From contig NADL03000629.1 in NCBI GenBank assembly GCA_002205965.3, forward strand, positions 1,178,001 to 1,242,000: a DNA stretch of 64,000 nucleotides. Direction: 5' to 3'. The stretch comes from Kappaphycus alvarezii (taxonomy: Eukaryota; Rhodophyta; Florideophyceae; Gigartinales; Solieriaceae). The notes below the pieces were generated by a model, which saw only the letters and a program-made list of their open reading frames with translations, had not been told where the DNA came from and did not search any database. Positions 46,745 through 57,805 of the stretch are shown here, one piece after another. Position numbers and translations under genes: made by a program. Numbering within the stretch: the stretch's first letter is position 1; the number at the start of each line of letters is the position of its first letter.

Positions 46745-47990
46745 ATGGCGAGTGTTAACATTGGCGGAGGCGATGATCAGTTTAATCGCTACAAGATGCC
46801 TCCCGTCTTGGGCAAGGTAGAAGGCCGCGGTAATGGCATCAAGACAAGGATTGTCAATTGCTTTGAAGTCGCACGTGCCTTGCATCGTCCTCCGGGTTAC
46901 GTTTGCAAGTTTTTCGGTTGCGAGCTTGGTGCGCAGACAAGGATTGATGATAATGCTTCGGTTTATATCGTCAATGGTGCCTTTCCGCAAAACGTCTTGG
47001 CCGAAACCTTGAAGAAGTTTATCGACATGTTCGTCCTCTGCAGCAATTGCAACTTCCGGAGACGGACCTCAAGCTCAAGAAGAATGGTAACATTACTCAA
47101 GTCTGCAACGCATGTGGCCACGAGGCCCTATGCGACATGACTCACAAGTTGTGTACCTACATCGCGAATAATCCTCCGGACGGAAAGAAGAAGAAATCAG
47201 ATGGAAAGAGGGATAAGGCTGCCCGTCGCGCCCATAAGGCGAAGAAGGCTAATGGGATTGTCGAGGTCGACAATGAGAAGCTAAAGCGAAAAACCTCGAA
47301 AAAGTCTAAGAAGGAAACAGAGTCAGAAGAGGCACTCGGTATGGGAGATATTTCATTTGCTGCAGATGCGTTCGAAAGTATCAATGATATGCCGGCGAAG
47401 ATGATGATGTTCAGTGGAGCGTGGACACATCAAAGGAGGCCGAAGAGGCTCGCAAGAGAGAGTTGGGTGCCGCCGCCAGCATCCTGGAGCGCGGCGCAGG
47501 TGTCGATTCCAGCGATGGGGATATGGCACGCAAACTTAAGGCCTACATTGATGGAGGTAAGAAACCTGGCAAGGTACTCACCAAGTCATCTAAAATATTT
47601 GGTGAGGATGACGCGATTCGAGGCATCATGATGGCTGCCGTGGTCGATGAGACGCCAGGCACAATGCCCGACAGCGTAGTTAGCCGTGCAATTCCAGTAT
47701 TTAAGCATTTGGGTGAGCCCATGGAGGCCCATACGCAGTGTGCCTTCCTCGAGTACTTTGATTGGGTTGCTGCCCATGACAAGAAGATGCTCCAAGTGAT
47801 GCCTCATATTCTCAAGCATGCCTACGATGCAGACATCGTTGAGGAGGAGCAGATCTTCAAATGGTATAGGATGGAAGGGGGAAAGAGTGAGGTAAGGGAG
47901 GCTGTGAAACAGGTAGTTGAGTGGTTGGAAACTGCAGATGAAGAGAGTGATGAGGAGGAGGGTAGCAGTGAGGAGGAGGAAGTTCCCTGA
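46745..47990 (+). CDS. EIF5: Translation initiation factor eIF5
   Basis: GTPase-activating protein for eIF2 in start-codon selection. The N-terminal domain shows DDQFNRYKMP with the arginine that acts as the GAP finger, then LGKVEGRGNGIKTRIVN and GYVCKFFGCELGAQ. A zinc ribbon follows, with CSNCN then, after a one-base shift near 47,051, QVCNACGHEALC. A Lys-rich linker (GKKKKSDGKRDKAARRAHKAK) leads, after a second shift near 47,400, into WSVDTSKEAEEARKRE and the C-terminal W2/HEAT domain (FLEYFDWVAAHDKKMLQVMP, EEEQIFKWYRME). It closes with the acidic-aromatic AA-box (VVEWLETADEESDEEEGSSE) that binds eIF2-beta, eIF3 and eIF1. Length about 415 residues, normal. Start at the first ATG of the conserved frame. 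Confidence 0.93.
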
Positions 47991-49104
47991 AGGAATCCTG
48001 CGCGGGGAAATGTTGCAAATTTCGCGCAAAACGCATCGTGCTCTCGCTTAACGAGAGTCGTTTGCGACGTATATGATTGTTATTGATTTGTTGTGTCTTG
48101 TAGAACGAGTAGTGGTCCATGCTTTGGCCTTTCGATGTTGAAAAATTGTTTCCAGTTGTTTGATGTTTGAATTCATCCTCTTTGTTGGCATGATTTCATT
48201 TGCGTTTGCCATGTGGCTACAATCTATCTGGATGTTGTGTACCATAAGAGCGCTTTCCCGTCGGCCTTTGAGTAGTGTTCTCAGCAATAGCGATAGTTTC
48301 GGAGGTAAGGACGCTTTTGCTTCGAGCCCATTTGCGAGTGCTTAAGGGTCTGGTTGTCAACCCACTGGTTACCGTCCCTGGAACGGCAAACACAACATTC
48401 ACGCTGCCACATAGCTATGCAAGAATCCGTGTTGAGGTGCTGCGCGACATCCATTGTCGCACACTGACTGACAGTGCGATGTAGGCAGAATCTTATGTTG
48501 CAACTACCTGTACATGACTAGATTGCGCTTGATGATGGGCAAAACTCATAAAGCCGGCATCGTGCGAACGAGTAGCGGCTGACTGGGTTTGCGTGATCAT
48601 TCGAAAAGAAGTCTTCTAGGCGTTGCATTTTTAGAAATTGTACCTCGCGGTGTGTCTCGAAACTAGATTCACGTTTGTGGAAAGGAATGCGCTATCAAGT
48701 ACTGTGAGTTACCTTTACAGAAATTTGGATTCTCGACATTGCTTCTGGTGCGTGTAATATCAAGTCTATGAAGCTACAGTTACAGCTGCCAAATCTAGAG
48801 TTTTGCATAAGTTGGCATGTAGGGTGACCCGTGATTGCGTTGCTTTGGACGTTCAAGCAAGGAATTCCTTTCCGGCAAAGTTTACGTACGGTACAGATAT
48901 AGATACGTGCATAATAGTGCGCTGCTGTAAGAAATCAGCGCACACGGCACGGCAAGAGGTGCAACCCTCTTGTCGACCAGCGGGTACAAGCTCCTTACTG
49001 ATTGTTGAGGTCCACTGTTGATGCATCAGCTTGGTTTGGACAGCGTTTCACCAATGCTGTTCAACGCATGGTGCCTAGGTCCAGGACAATGCATGTGCAC
49101 AGTA
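47991..49104. other. Gap 3' of eIF5, no gene recognised
   Basis: Short open frames only (for example 48,160-48,345 and 48,275-48,484), none with a domain. It probably includes the eIF5 3' UTR. Confidence 0.45.
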
Positions 49105-49147
49105 GAAAGAGCCTCTGCTTTGCCTGTCGCAAAGCGGAGGCTCTTTC
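49105..49147. other. Long near-perfect hairpin, 19-bp stem with 5-base loop
   Basis: Left arm 49,105-49,123 (GAAAGAGCCTCTGCTTTGC), loop CTGTC, right arm 49,129-49,147 (GCAAAGCGGAGGCTCTTTC). Eighteen of nineteen pairs match; the exception is a T-G wobble when read as plus-strand RNA. No gene is nearby on either side within 1 kb. It could be a foldback mini-element, a small-RNA precursor or a structured transcript end. Confidence 0.75.
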
Positions 49148-49839
49148 ATGCGTTACCACAAGCTTATTTCTTCTTCGAAAGTGTGTGTTGCTTCCTGGCC
49201 GTGGGATGTCTCGCAACGACACCATCCGTTCAAGTTGGCGATTTTCACGTGAGGTGAAACGTACCGGCGATGGTTATATTCTCGGGACGGAAAGGAGTGG
49301 TTTTTGTCGGTTCAAGATAGGCAAGTGTATCTGGTGGAATAGTTTTGGTATCCATCCATGTGTGGAGATGGCATTGTCGCGAGATGGGAGATGCATAGAA
49401 ACGGCAATGATATTCAAAGTAGATTATCCTTTTACATTACGGTACGTACCGTAAGAAGGATAGTTGCTGGCTGTGCCCAGGGCACGTTTACCCAATTTGA
49501 GAGAGGGATGGGGCCGCAGCGGGTGTGTCAGTCATTTCTCTGAAATTGTCGGCAGTGGTGTGATTCGAGGGAAAAATAACAGGAGAACAGTTGTACCGTA
49601 GGGTGGGTGCAGCGACAGATGGTAACGCGAGAGTATAAAGTTTGGCATAGGTTGCGACTGGAGCGTGTCAATACGATGGCTGTCTAGTGCGTGATGGGCA
49701 CGGCCGGCGAGAAATGAATGTTTCTCCCCTTTGAGATACCGTTGCCACCGCAGGTTTTGAGGCGCACGTAACCTTGGCATGCATAAATGGTTTCATCAGT
49801 GCCGCGAGGAATTGCTGCTGTCGGAGATTCGTGGGTGCT
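49148..49839. other. Intergenic stretch, no gene recognised
   Basis: Short frames (49,002-49,454, 49,358-49,543) without recognisable domains. One ACGGTACGTACCGT palindrome near 49,438. Confidence 0.4.
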
Positions 49840-50085
49840 TGCTGTCCAGTGCTGTACCGTGTTGTACAGTACTGTCCCTAGACAACTCCGATACTGTACT
49901 ACAGTATATCCAAGCACAGCAGTAAAGAACGGATACTGTACAGCACTACTTGGATATCATCGAGTACAGTACTGTAATGTGCGCGGGGAACACATTTGTA
50001 CAGTAGTTTCACCAATTTAGGAGTATACTGTACTGTGCCCTCACGATGTTACTGCCTTACAGTACAGTACTGTACTTGCCACCGA
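49840..50085. repeat. Dense cluster of TACTGTAC/GTACAGTA palindromes
   Basis: At least ten copies of CTGTAC or GTACAG in 250 bases, many fused into longer palindromes: TTGTACAGTACTGTCC (about 49,863), ATACTGTACTACAGTATA (about 49,890), GATACTGTACAGCAC (about 49,932), GAGTACAGTACTGTAAT (about 49,961), TATACTGTACTGTG (about 50,023) and CTTACAGTACAGTACTGTAC (about 50,056). It is the densest of the clusters scattered through the gene island. Spacing is irregular, so this is not a simple tandem repeat. Confidence 0.8.
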
Positions 50086-50976
50086 CCATTCCTGTCCAAA
50101 GGCACGCCAATAAATACCGCCTGACCGACTCCATGACACCATCCTACGTCATACACATAGTCTACATTAACAGTGTCGTGATCCGTTCGCTACGCAAACT
50201 CAGGTTCAAGACAACCAAGGCCATACGCAGGTAGAGAGAATGGATTGCGTCAGAAAGAAAGCCGCAATTCCTTTTGCATCCGGTGAGCAACTGCAACTGT
50301 TTCCCCACCATTTCTCATCCACTTGATTCGACGCAGTGTAATCCTATCAAGCTTATCATCCGTTACTTCACAGTTGTGCACGGCCAACCCAACACTTTTA
50401 TAGCCCGCTCTTCAATTTCATCAAATGCCACCCTGAGATGTAAGCCGCGATCGGTCATCCCACCTTTAAAATATCTCCGCGTCATGATATCGTTGCGGGA
50501 CTTTGGGTCCAATGGCGACCCGATGGACCGTGGCACTGACCTGCCACCCTTCCTCAGTATACGATCACAACAGCCACGTCATCGCATTTCTGCGTTTACG
50601 CAACTTGCTCATGCGCCATGATCATCCTCCTCTCTGATGAAATCCGCATAGTTGCGATGCTGGAAGACTATGTCACTGTCAACGCAGCCGTGGCAGGCGG
50701 CATTCTACGCATACCCTTCCAAGGCCAATGTCCACAGCGTCAACGATGCCTTGGCAAGAGTCGAGCTAGTATCCCCGATATTGGGCGTACCAAGTGCACA
50801 AGGTTGCGCCTTCAGATTACCCTTAGAATGGAAGACTTTTTCAACCTCACATATGACGACATCGCAAGCGATAAGGCCGTTGTGCCGAGCCCCTTGGCAT
50901 GTGAGCATTTGCACAGCGTAACCAACTCATGTCCATGCAAACGAGTGGCCGTACAACAAATACTCTCGCACACTCT
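50086..50976. other. Intergenic stretch 3' of TRM13
   Basis: No recognisable gene. Open frames in both directions (50,274-50,621; 50,618-51,127 plus; 50,812-51,042 minus) lack domains, and part of their similarity to one another comes from the inverted repeat at 50,977-51,040. Confidence 0.4.
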
Positions 50977-51040
50977 GTCGGACATGATCCATACGAGGTT
51001 GTATGTGTCAACATACAACCTCGTATGGACCATGTTCGGC
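50977..51040. other. Long hairpin 6 bases beyond the TRM13 stop
   Basis: Perfect 18-bp core stem: left arm CCATACGAGGTTGTATGT (50,989-51,006), loop GTCA (51,007-51,010), right arm 51,011-51,028. Pairing continues outward through CATG/CATG (50,983-50,986 with 51,031-51,034) and a GTCGG/TTCGGC-like segment, giving about 30 pairs with a few wobbles. The right arm also resembles a TRM13 coding segment on the plus strand (CATATCAACCTCGTATTGA, 51,217-51,235; 17 of 19 with one gap). It lies immediately 3' of TRM13 on that gene's strand. Confidence 0.8.
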
Positions 51041-51045
51041 AACGT

Positions 51046-52359
51046 CTACCCAGTTTTCACGGGGTGGGGTTTCCACACGGCTACAATGCAGCCTCCCTCC
51101 GGAGAACCATTCGTGCGGTCTGAATAGGTTCCCAAATGGGCGTCCCAGCCCTCCCTTCTCAACCATTCCACACGGGCGACATCGACAAACCGGCGACAGG
51201 CTTGACCCACATACTCCATATCAACCTCGTATTGAGAACCCAAACCCCAGGTGGCCATTCGGCGAATGGTATCAAATTGGGACTTTGCAATGCCCCAACT
51301 TTGCAAAACTTGGCCGCCCATATTCGAAAATTGGCACAAACTGCGACAGCATGTGGCCAGCACAAGTGTAACCGTGCATATGGTTTGGCGTGGACAAAGG
51401 AAATGACAGCATTCAAAGTCATGTCCAGTGCAACTCCGCAGACGTGTTTGCCGACGATACGGATGTCATGAGCGTGTGCCAATTGCGAGAGGCCGTGCAT
51501 CCAAAAGTCGGCCAAGTCGATACGAATTCTACGAAACGAGGAGACGCTTTGCAGCGAGTCGGGATGTTGGGGCGTAGTAGCTTATCTGCTTTTCCTTTTG
51601 TAGAGGCGCGATCAAGGACGATGAAGGAGGCTTTGAGTTGTTCGAGTTGGAGGAGGTGTGCGAGATAGAGGGATGAGTAGGCACGACCGGCGGCGACTTC
51701 CAGGACGGCGAGAGTGGAGGAAGGGGAGGGGGGCTGGAGAAAGAGGATGTGGGCGAGGGAGCGAATTTGGGAAAAGTGTTTGGCTGCATTTTGATGGTGG
51801 AGTTGTTGGGATCGGACCAGATTTGGTAGATTCGATGTGAGTGGGGGTTGGTGGGGTGGGGTGGTGGAACCCAGGGTGGTGGCGGGGAGGAGTAAGGTTT
51901 GAGAATTTTGTGGATGAGAGAGAGGAGGTGGGTAGGCGGGGCATTGGTGGATGGTGGAGGGGTTGGAGGTTGGGGTGGGGAGGGAGTGTAATTACAAGAG
52001 GACCTGTAAAAGGGCTCGGAGTAGAGGGCGTTGAGGCGGAGAAGGGTGGGACAGAGAGGGGAGTGTGGGTTTGTGTGCTTTGAAAACATGGCCGGCTTGA
52101 TGGAAGTGTTGCAATGGGGGCAATGGCGAAGGGAGGGCTGATGCATTCCGCACAAAGGAGATGCGGTTGGGTCGAGCGGTGGGTCGCATAGGCGATTGCA
52201 GGGGCGGTGTTTGCGGGTTAAGGGGAAGGAGCAGCGAACTTTGTGTGCGGGCATTGCGGAGGAGTGGTTTGGGGCGGAGGGGGTTGCAGGACGGAGAGGG
52301 GAGTTGGGAGCAGGAAGCAGGAAGAGGAGGGAGGGTGCGGGAAATGGGACACGTGTCAT
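51046..52359 (-). CDS. TRM13: tRNA 2'-O-methyltransferase TRM13
   Basis: Methylates the ribose of nucleotide 4 in the acceptor stem of tRNAs. Start taken at MTRVPFPAPSLLF (52,359); MPAHKVRC at 52,254 is an alternative and begins just before the first conserved domain. That domain is a CCCH-type zinc finger (RCSFPLTRKHRPCNRLCDPP, then GMHQPSLRHC). A CHHC finger follows (HCPHCNTSIKP, with an SKHTNPHSPLC segment). After a shift near 51,790 come AAKHFSQIRSLAHIL, a degenerate SAM-binding segment AVLEVAAGRAYSSLYLAHL, IVLDRASTKGKADKLLRPN, RIRIDLADFWMHGLSQL and the hallmark DIRIVGKHVCGVALDMTLNA. The end has FDTIRRMATWGLG, GQACRRFVDVARVEWLRREG and HLGTYSDRTN. At least three shifts (about 51,790, 51,525, 51,380). 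A 30-bp hairpin follows the stop. Confidence 0.9.
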
Positions 52360-52975
52360 ATGTGGACAAATCCGATTTGGGCGATGGTGCGGGAATCGTT
52401 GAGGAGGGATCAACTGGACAAGTACGGTACGGTAGTGTAGTGTAGCGGATCAGATCTGGAATCCGAAAAGAGAAACAAGTAGAGTACAGTAGAGAAGAGA
52501 GAGAAGAGGGTGGACCGATAGGGATTGGCATACAACTGTACTGTACAGTACAGTACAGGTGTAGTGTAGATATCAAAAACGAATGAAAATTTCCAAAATA
52601 TATCGTGATGGAGAGATTGACGGCGGCGGATCGCTGCCCCAAAATGGCATTCGGTTGGACGATGCAGAGCCCACAAAGCGCCGGCCGACTGGTCGAGGTG
52701 GCGGCCCAAAAGCCGACGCTTCGTTGCCCCGATATGCCTCCACTTGTCCATATTCTTTTGTTGCCTGCGCCAAACGCCCGATCGACCGTTTCCCCCCCCC
52801 GACCCCCGACCCCCTACCCGCATATGACCCGCCACAAACGCCACGCCTTCCCCCGTCTAAACAAAACCCGCCGTCATCCGCAGCAAACGTCTAATCCTTA
52901 ATCCCAATCGCCATCAAACCATATCACTCACTTGTCAACCATCCTCTTTCCCCATCCCCCTACCCTCGCTCAACC
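52360..52975. promoter_or_regulatory. Divergent gap between TRM13 and PPR gene
   Basis: About 600 bases between divergent starts. Contains GTACGGTACGGTAG (about 52,420), AGTACAGTAG (about 52,484) and a strong palindrome CTGTACTGTACAGTACAGTA (about 52,537), then a C-rich tract (52,790-52,975) leading into the PPR start. No gene recognised. Confidence 0.45.
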
Positions 52976-55187
52976 ATGTCCCCCACCCCACGCCTTCCTT
53001 CCACCCCCGGCCCTTCTCCGCGGTCCCCCAACCACCACTTCCTCCCAACGCCCCCCCTCGAACCTTCGCCACCGCCGCCAGGGCACTCGACCGCAATGCC
53101 GCCGCTGCCGCCGCCGCATGGGGTGCCCACCCTGTACCACCCTACCCGCCAACTCCATTTGGGGTTCCGGCCCCGGAATCTGGAAAGCTTCACCCTCCTC
53201 CGCATCTTCGTCCTCTACTACCCCTCCCGTCGAAGAGCCTGCAGTTCCGGTCTCGCAAAAACGTCCTACACGACGTGGCCGTCGTGGAGGCGGCGGGAAA
53301 CCCGATTGGGCCCCCTCTCCTTCCCCCTTTTCCGTTGTCAATCACGCTGTCGTTGAGCCCCGTGCCGCTGTCGATACGCCGCGCAACGTTGCGAGGCCTC
53401 TGGTCAGTAGCGCTGTCGTTTCTACGAGGAGGCCGGCGGGACAGGCTGGTGATTTGGTGCGCCAGTTGGAGAACTGCATTCGACGACGCAAGTTGGAAAG
53501 AGCAAGGGACATGTTGATGGCGAAAAGGGGTGACGGTATTTTTGGAATCAAGCAGTACAACGCCCTGTTGGATGCCTTTAGTAAGGCAAATCGCGTTGAT
53601 GATGCAGAGCGCTTGTTTTGTCAGTTTGAGAGTGATGGCTTGGTTCACGACGTTGCTAGTCATTCCATTATGATTTCCGCCAATGGAAAGGCGGGAAGGC
53701 TGAATGAGGCGGAGAGATGCTTTGAGAGAATGAAACAGGAATCTGTCCGGCCGAATGCCTTTACCTACAGTGCCCTCATTGAGGCATTCGGCAGGGCAGG
53801 AAACTTGCGCAAGGCCGAGATGGCATTTAGGAGTATGGTTGCCGATGGTGTCTCCCCGAATGTTGTCGCGTACAATGCCTTGATGAAAGTTTACGTCAAG
53901 AGGGGTCGCAGCGCCGACGCCTTTGCCCTGTATGAGGAGATGCAGTTTAGCGGCAGGGCCCCGGACGTCATTACCTACGGCACCTTGATCGACGCGTGCG
54001 CAAAGGCAAAGGATGTCACCAGGGCGTTTGAAGTTTTCGGAAAGCTGCAGGCGAACAACATTCGTCCCAACCGCGTTTGCTTTGCTTCATTGATCGACGC
54101 TTGTTCCAAAGCGCGGCAGCCACGTCGAGCATTCGAAGTTTTGGACATCATGAAGCGAGAGAGAATCAACCCGGATATCTTTGCCTACAACACCTTGATC
54201 GATGCTTGTGGGCGGGTCAAAATGCTAGACCGCGCATTTGAGGTCTACAATGAGATTCTTGTGGCAGGGCTCAAACCAGACCGCGTCACTTTCAATGCCC
54301 TCATCTCGGCGTGTGGGAAGGGCCGAGACCTTTGCCGTGCGTTTGAGGCCTTTGAATCTATGACGAAAACGTATGGGATACATCCGGATCGCCATACATA
54401 CAATTCGCTCATCGATGCGTGTGGAAAGGGGGAGAGAATAGATCAGGCATTTGAGGTGTTTCGACAAATGCTGGTCAGAGGAGTGCCCCTGTGTGGTCAC
54501 CTACAATGCACTAATTGACGCAGCGGGCGGGCCAAAAACTTGGACTTGGCCCATCAGCTACTTCAACGCATGGTTTCTGAGAATATAAATCCCGATGTCT
54601 ACACCTTGAACACGCTAATTGCTGTCTGCGGAAGGTGTGGTGACATGGAACGTGCGTTTTTGGTTCTCCGGGAAATAATTTCACGAGGCGTGCGCCCAGA
54701 TGAGGTCACCTATAACACTTTGATTGATGCAGTTGGAAAGAGCGGGGAGATAAGGAGAGCATGGGCTCTGTTGGAAGAGATGAAAACGGTGGGGCTTCGA
54801 CCCACCCGCGTGACATACAATGCGTTTGCTTGCGCATGTGCGAGGAACTGGGATGCGAGCCATGCGTTGGATCTCTACGAATTAATGAGACGGAATAGTA
54901 TTGACCTCGACTCGATCACGTACTCGGCGATCGTGGATGCCTGTCTCAAGGGTGGTCGATTAACAGAGGCGATTTGTCTTTTTGAGGAGATGATGCAGCG
55001 TGGAATTGAGCCATGGGAATCGCTTGGGGCGAGCCTTGCAGTTGCGTGCTACCACAAAGGCGATATTCAGAAAGCACTCTCTGTGTTTGCAACACTTTCG
55101 CCCGCTGCCAGGGCTCGTATGGATGAGAGAGCACGGACGGCAATAGAGCTAGCTTCGGGGACGAATGCGGGCGCCGTCCTCGTTTAA
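52976..55187 (+). CDS. P-type pentatricopeptide repeat protein
   Basis: Organelle RNA-binding helical-repeat protein; P-type members stabilise, trim or help translate plastid or mitochondrial transcripts. Start taken at the ATG at 52,976 (MSPTPRLPSTPGPSPRS), giving a Pro/Ala/Ser-rich targeting region in shifting frames. From about 53,440 comes a basic lead-in (VRQLENCIRRRKLERARDML) and then 14-15 tandem 35-residue repeats, e.g. AFTYSALIEAFGRAGNLRKA, VITYGTLIDACAKAKDVTRA, IFAYNTLIDACGRVKMLDRA and EVTYNTLIDAVGKSGEIRRA. The Asn/Asp pattern at the repeat code positions is well formed (N-x-LID-A). Two compensating indels near 54,490 and 54,530 interrupt repeat 10. The end is short, without E/DYW or SMR domains. 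Repeats are unusually uniform. The RNA target cannot be predicted by eye. Confidence 0.9.
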
Positions 55188-56214
55188 GACTGTGACCAGA
55201 TGGTACTATAGAACTTTTCTTGGAATTTGTAGCGAAGTGTGAGGCGGTATTGAGTAATTTTTTGACATGGAGAGTATGGGTTTGGTGTTGGATGCTCCGA
55301 GGAGCTGTAGAATCGCATGTACCATACCTTAGGAGGCCTCAGAGTGGCCATTACTGATGAGTGTAAACCGCAACCGTAATTTGATAATGATGTCGCTGAA
55401 GCGAGTGCTGCGTGGAAGCGGGTTGGTCGTAGTGAGAGGAAACTGCTACGCAGCAGGCACCAAGAGTGGCAGTGGCTTGGAGAGTCATTGCCAAGGAGCA
55501 CCTGCAAATTTCAAATTGGGGTAGGCAAGACGTAAGTTGTGTTATCGCTTAGTTCCTTATCGCAACTCACAAAAGAGACCACACCACAACCGCAAGCGCA
55601 GAAGATGGTATGAATTGGCCTGCGCTGCGGGCTTTTTCGTCTGCACCGGCTCCTGATGTAAAGATGTATTCCCTTTGGGTCACCGTCCTATTAGAAAGGT
55701 GAGTGGGTGAAAGCTTGGGCCGCCCCTGATGCATTCTGTGAGAGGGTTTGTGTGATCGAAACGCTTGGCACGTTGAGAGTATATTGCGAGATCGGAGGGT
55801 ATTGCGAACGGATTGGGAGGATGCGCGTGCAGTTGAGAACCGATTCTAGTCATCAGTTGTACATGCTGGAATAGAATTTAGATTTGGGTTTGAAGAGGCG
55901 GAAAATTAGCATGGAAGTCCGAGTGAGCATATTTTCTATGGCAAGTAGGTGGCGTGTTTCGTAGCAGTCGAGTCGGCGCGATTCGATGCGAGTCTTGGGG
56001 GTCAGATGTCGTGTCATACAAAGGCGCAAGTCGAAAGCTTCAACATGAAACCAAGATTTATTCCAGCGTCTCGAAATCATAAATGTGATAAATCTAGTTT
56101 CAACATTCCTCTTGATCTCAAAGTTTTCATTGCATGCCCATGTTCCATTTCTTACCCCGACTGCTCTTTCTGCAACCTTTCTCGCTACCCGCCTGTCTTG
56201 TAGCCGATTCACGC
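55188..56214. other. Gap between PPR and obgC genes
   Basis: About 1 kb with no recognisable gene. It should hold the PPR 3' UTR and the obgC promoter. The 149-codon minus-strand frame at 55,853-56,302 is antisense to the obgC leader and shows no domain. No strong palindrome cluster is seen here, unlike most other gaps. Confidence 0.45.
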
Positions 56215-57717
56215 ATGTCATTCCATGCTTCCTCCCGCCAATCCCTCTCCCCACCATCAACTCCATGCTCGTCACATTCCCAAAACTCCGCCCCCTGCCC
56301 AACCCGTTCCCCTCATAAATCCCAACGTCTGACCCCCCTTAGCACCCAAACCCCACCCCTTCCCAAACTCTACAACCCACCACCCGAAACCCCGATTGGA
56401 TGTTTTACGATGTCGCCCGTGTCCTGGTACAAGGCGGCAACGGTGGCAACGGCATTGTCGCCTTTCGCCGTGAAAAGGGCGTTCCTCGCGGTGGACCAGC
56501 CGGCGGCTCCGGCGGTCCTGGCGGCTCCGTTATTTTCATCGCATCTCCCGGCGCAAATACCCTCTCCAAGTTTCGTGGCGGTATTGCATTTCGTGCCCAA
56601 CATGGCAATAATGGCGTTGGAAAAGCCCGTACCGGTCAAGGCGCAAAGGATATGCAAGTTTTCGTCCCGCTGGGTACAGTCGTGAGGACGGATAAGGGGC
56701 GCGTGTTGGCTGATTTGTCGAGGGACGGTCAGCGCTTTTGCGTCGCCAAGGGGGGAGGGGAGGTAGAGGAAATTTGGCTTTCAAAACGGATAAGAATCGT
56801 ACCCCGCGCATTTGTGAGAGGGGGAGCCGGGCGTCCGCAGGTGGATTACTTTGGAGTTGAAGTTAGTAGCTGATGTTGCTCTGGTTGGTTTCCCAAATGC
56901 GGGTAAGAGTACCTTGTTGGACGCAGTTTCCAATGCGAGGCCCAAAATTGCCGACTATCCGTTTACCACTATTGTCCCGAATCTGGGGTAGTCGAGGGGA
57001 CCAGATGGGAGGGGAGGAGGTTGGTTGTCGCCGATGTCCGGGTCTCATTGAGGGGGCCCATCGTGGTATAGGCATGGGTGTTGCATTCTTGAGACACGTT
57101 CGACGATGTAAAGTCGTAGTCCATATTTTGGACGCCAGTGTCGATAGAATGGTGGACAGATACAAGGCTATTCGATTTGAAATGGAGATGTTTGATGAGA
57201 GACTGGCGAGGAAGAAAGAAGTCGTCCTGGTGAACAAGGTTGATTTGCCTGGGGTGCGCGAGAAATGGAACAATGGACTCAAGGAGCAACTTATTGACGC
57301 TGTGCAGGGACACAAACGCATTGCTCTTGTAAGTGCAAAGTCAAAGGAGGGCCTTGCGGAAACAATGCGACGCGTGTCGGCCATTGTTCAAACTGTAGAC
57401 GATCAGGATAACATTGTCGTACTAGGCGACGAGGACGGGCTGGGAGAAGAACCCGCTGCTGTGGCTGTCGAGGACGACGGGGTTTTCAGAGTGAGTGGTA
57501 CAAGGTGAAGCGAGCCTTCCAAATGACCAACTGGGACTACGCGGAGGGTATTGACCGATTCCAACGTATATTGCAAGCTTTGGGCGTTAACAAGTTGCTC
57601 GAAGAGGAGGGCGTCAAGGATGGAGACTTGATCCGATGCTTTGATCGCGAATTTGAGTACTATGGCGAAGAGAATATCTATAGTTATGCTGCTGCTCTTG
57701 ATGGATACACTGACTGA
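56215..57717 (+). CDS. obgC: Obg-family GTPase, plastid type
   Basis: GTPase for 50S ribosomal subunit assembly. Leader [20 protein letters not shown] (from 56,215) reads as a transit peptide and changes frame before the mature start [20 protein letters not shown] (56,400). The Obg glycine-rich domain follows ([33 protein letters not shown]). The G domain shows [20 protein letters not shown] (G1), [11 protein letters not shown] (G2), [14 protein letters not shown] (G3), LVNKVDLPG (G4) and [10 protein letters not shown] (G5). The C-terminal domain [20 protein letters not shown] with [17 protein letters not shown] is the Obg-specific C-terminal domain. Five or more shifts (about 56,390, 56,755, 56,840, 56,990, 57,037, 57,490), several in G runs. 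All G motifs survive, so it is a real gene with sequence errors. Confidence 0.9.
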
Positions 57718-57805
57718 AAACATCAATGTGCCTACCATTAGCCTAACCTATTTGGATTGCCATCAGGTTGCCAGCTACTTTCACCACACGCCCTGCTTGA
57801 TACCC

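Noticed and set aside
49840-50085. CRISPR-like array
   Set aside because: The repeats are short palindromes at irregular spacing without constant repeat length or unique spacers, and the genome is eukaryotic.
55853-56302. 149-codon minus-strand open frame
   Set aside because: Antisense to the obgC leader, no ATG-supported conserved motif, simple shadow.
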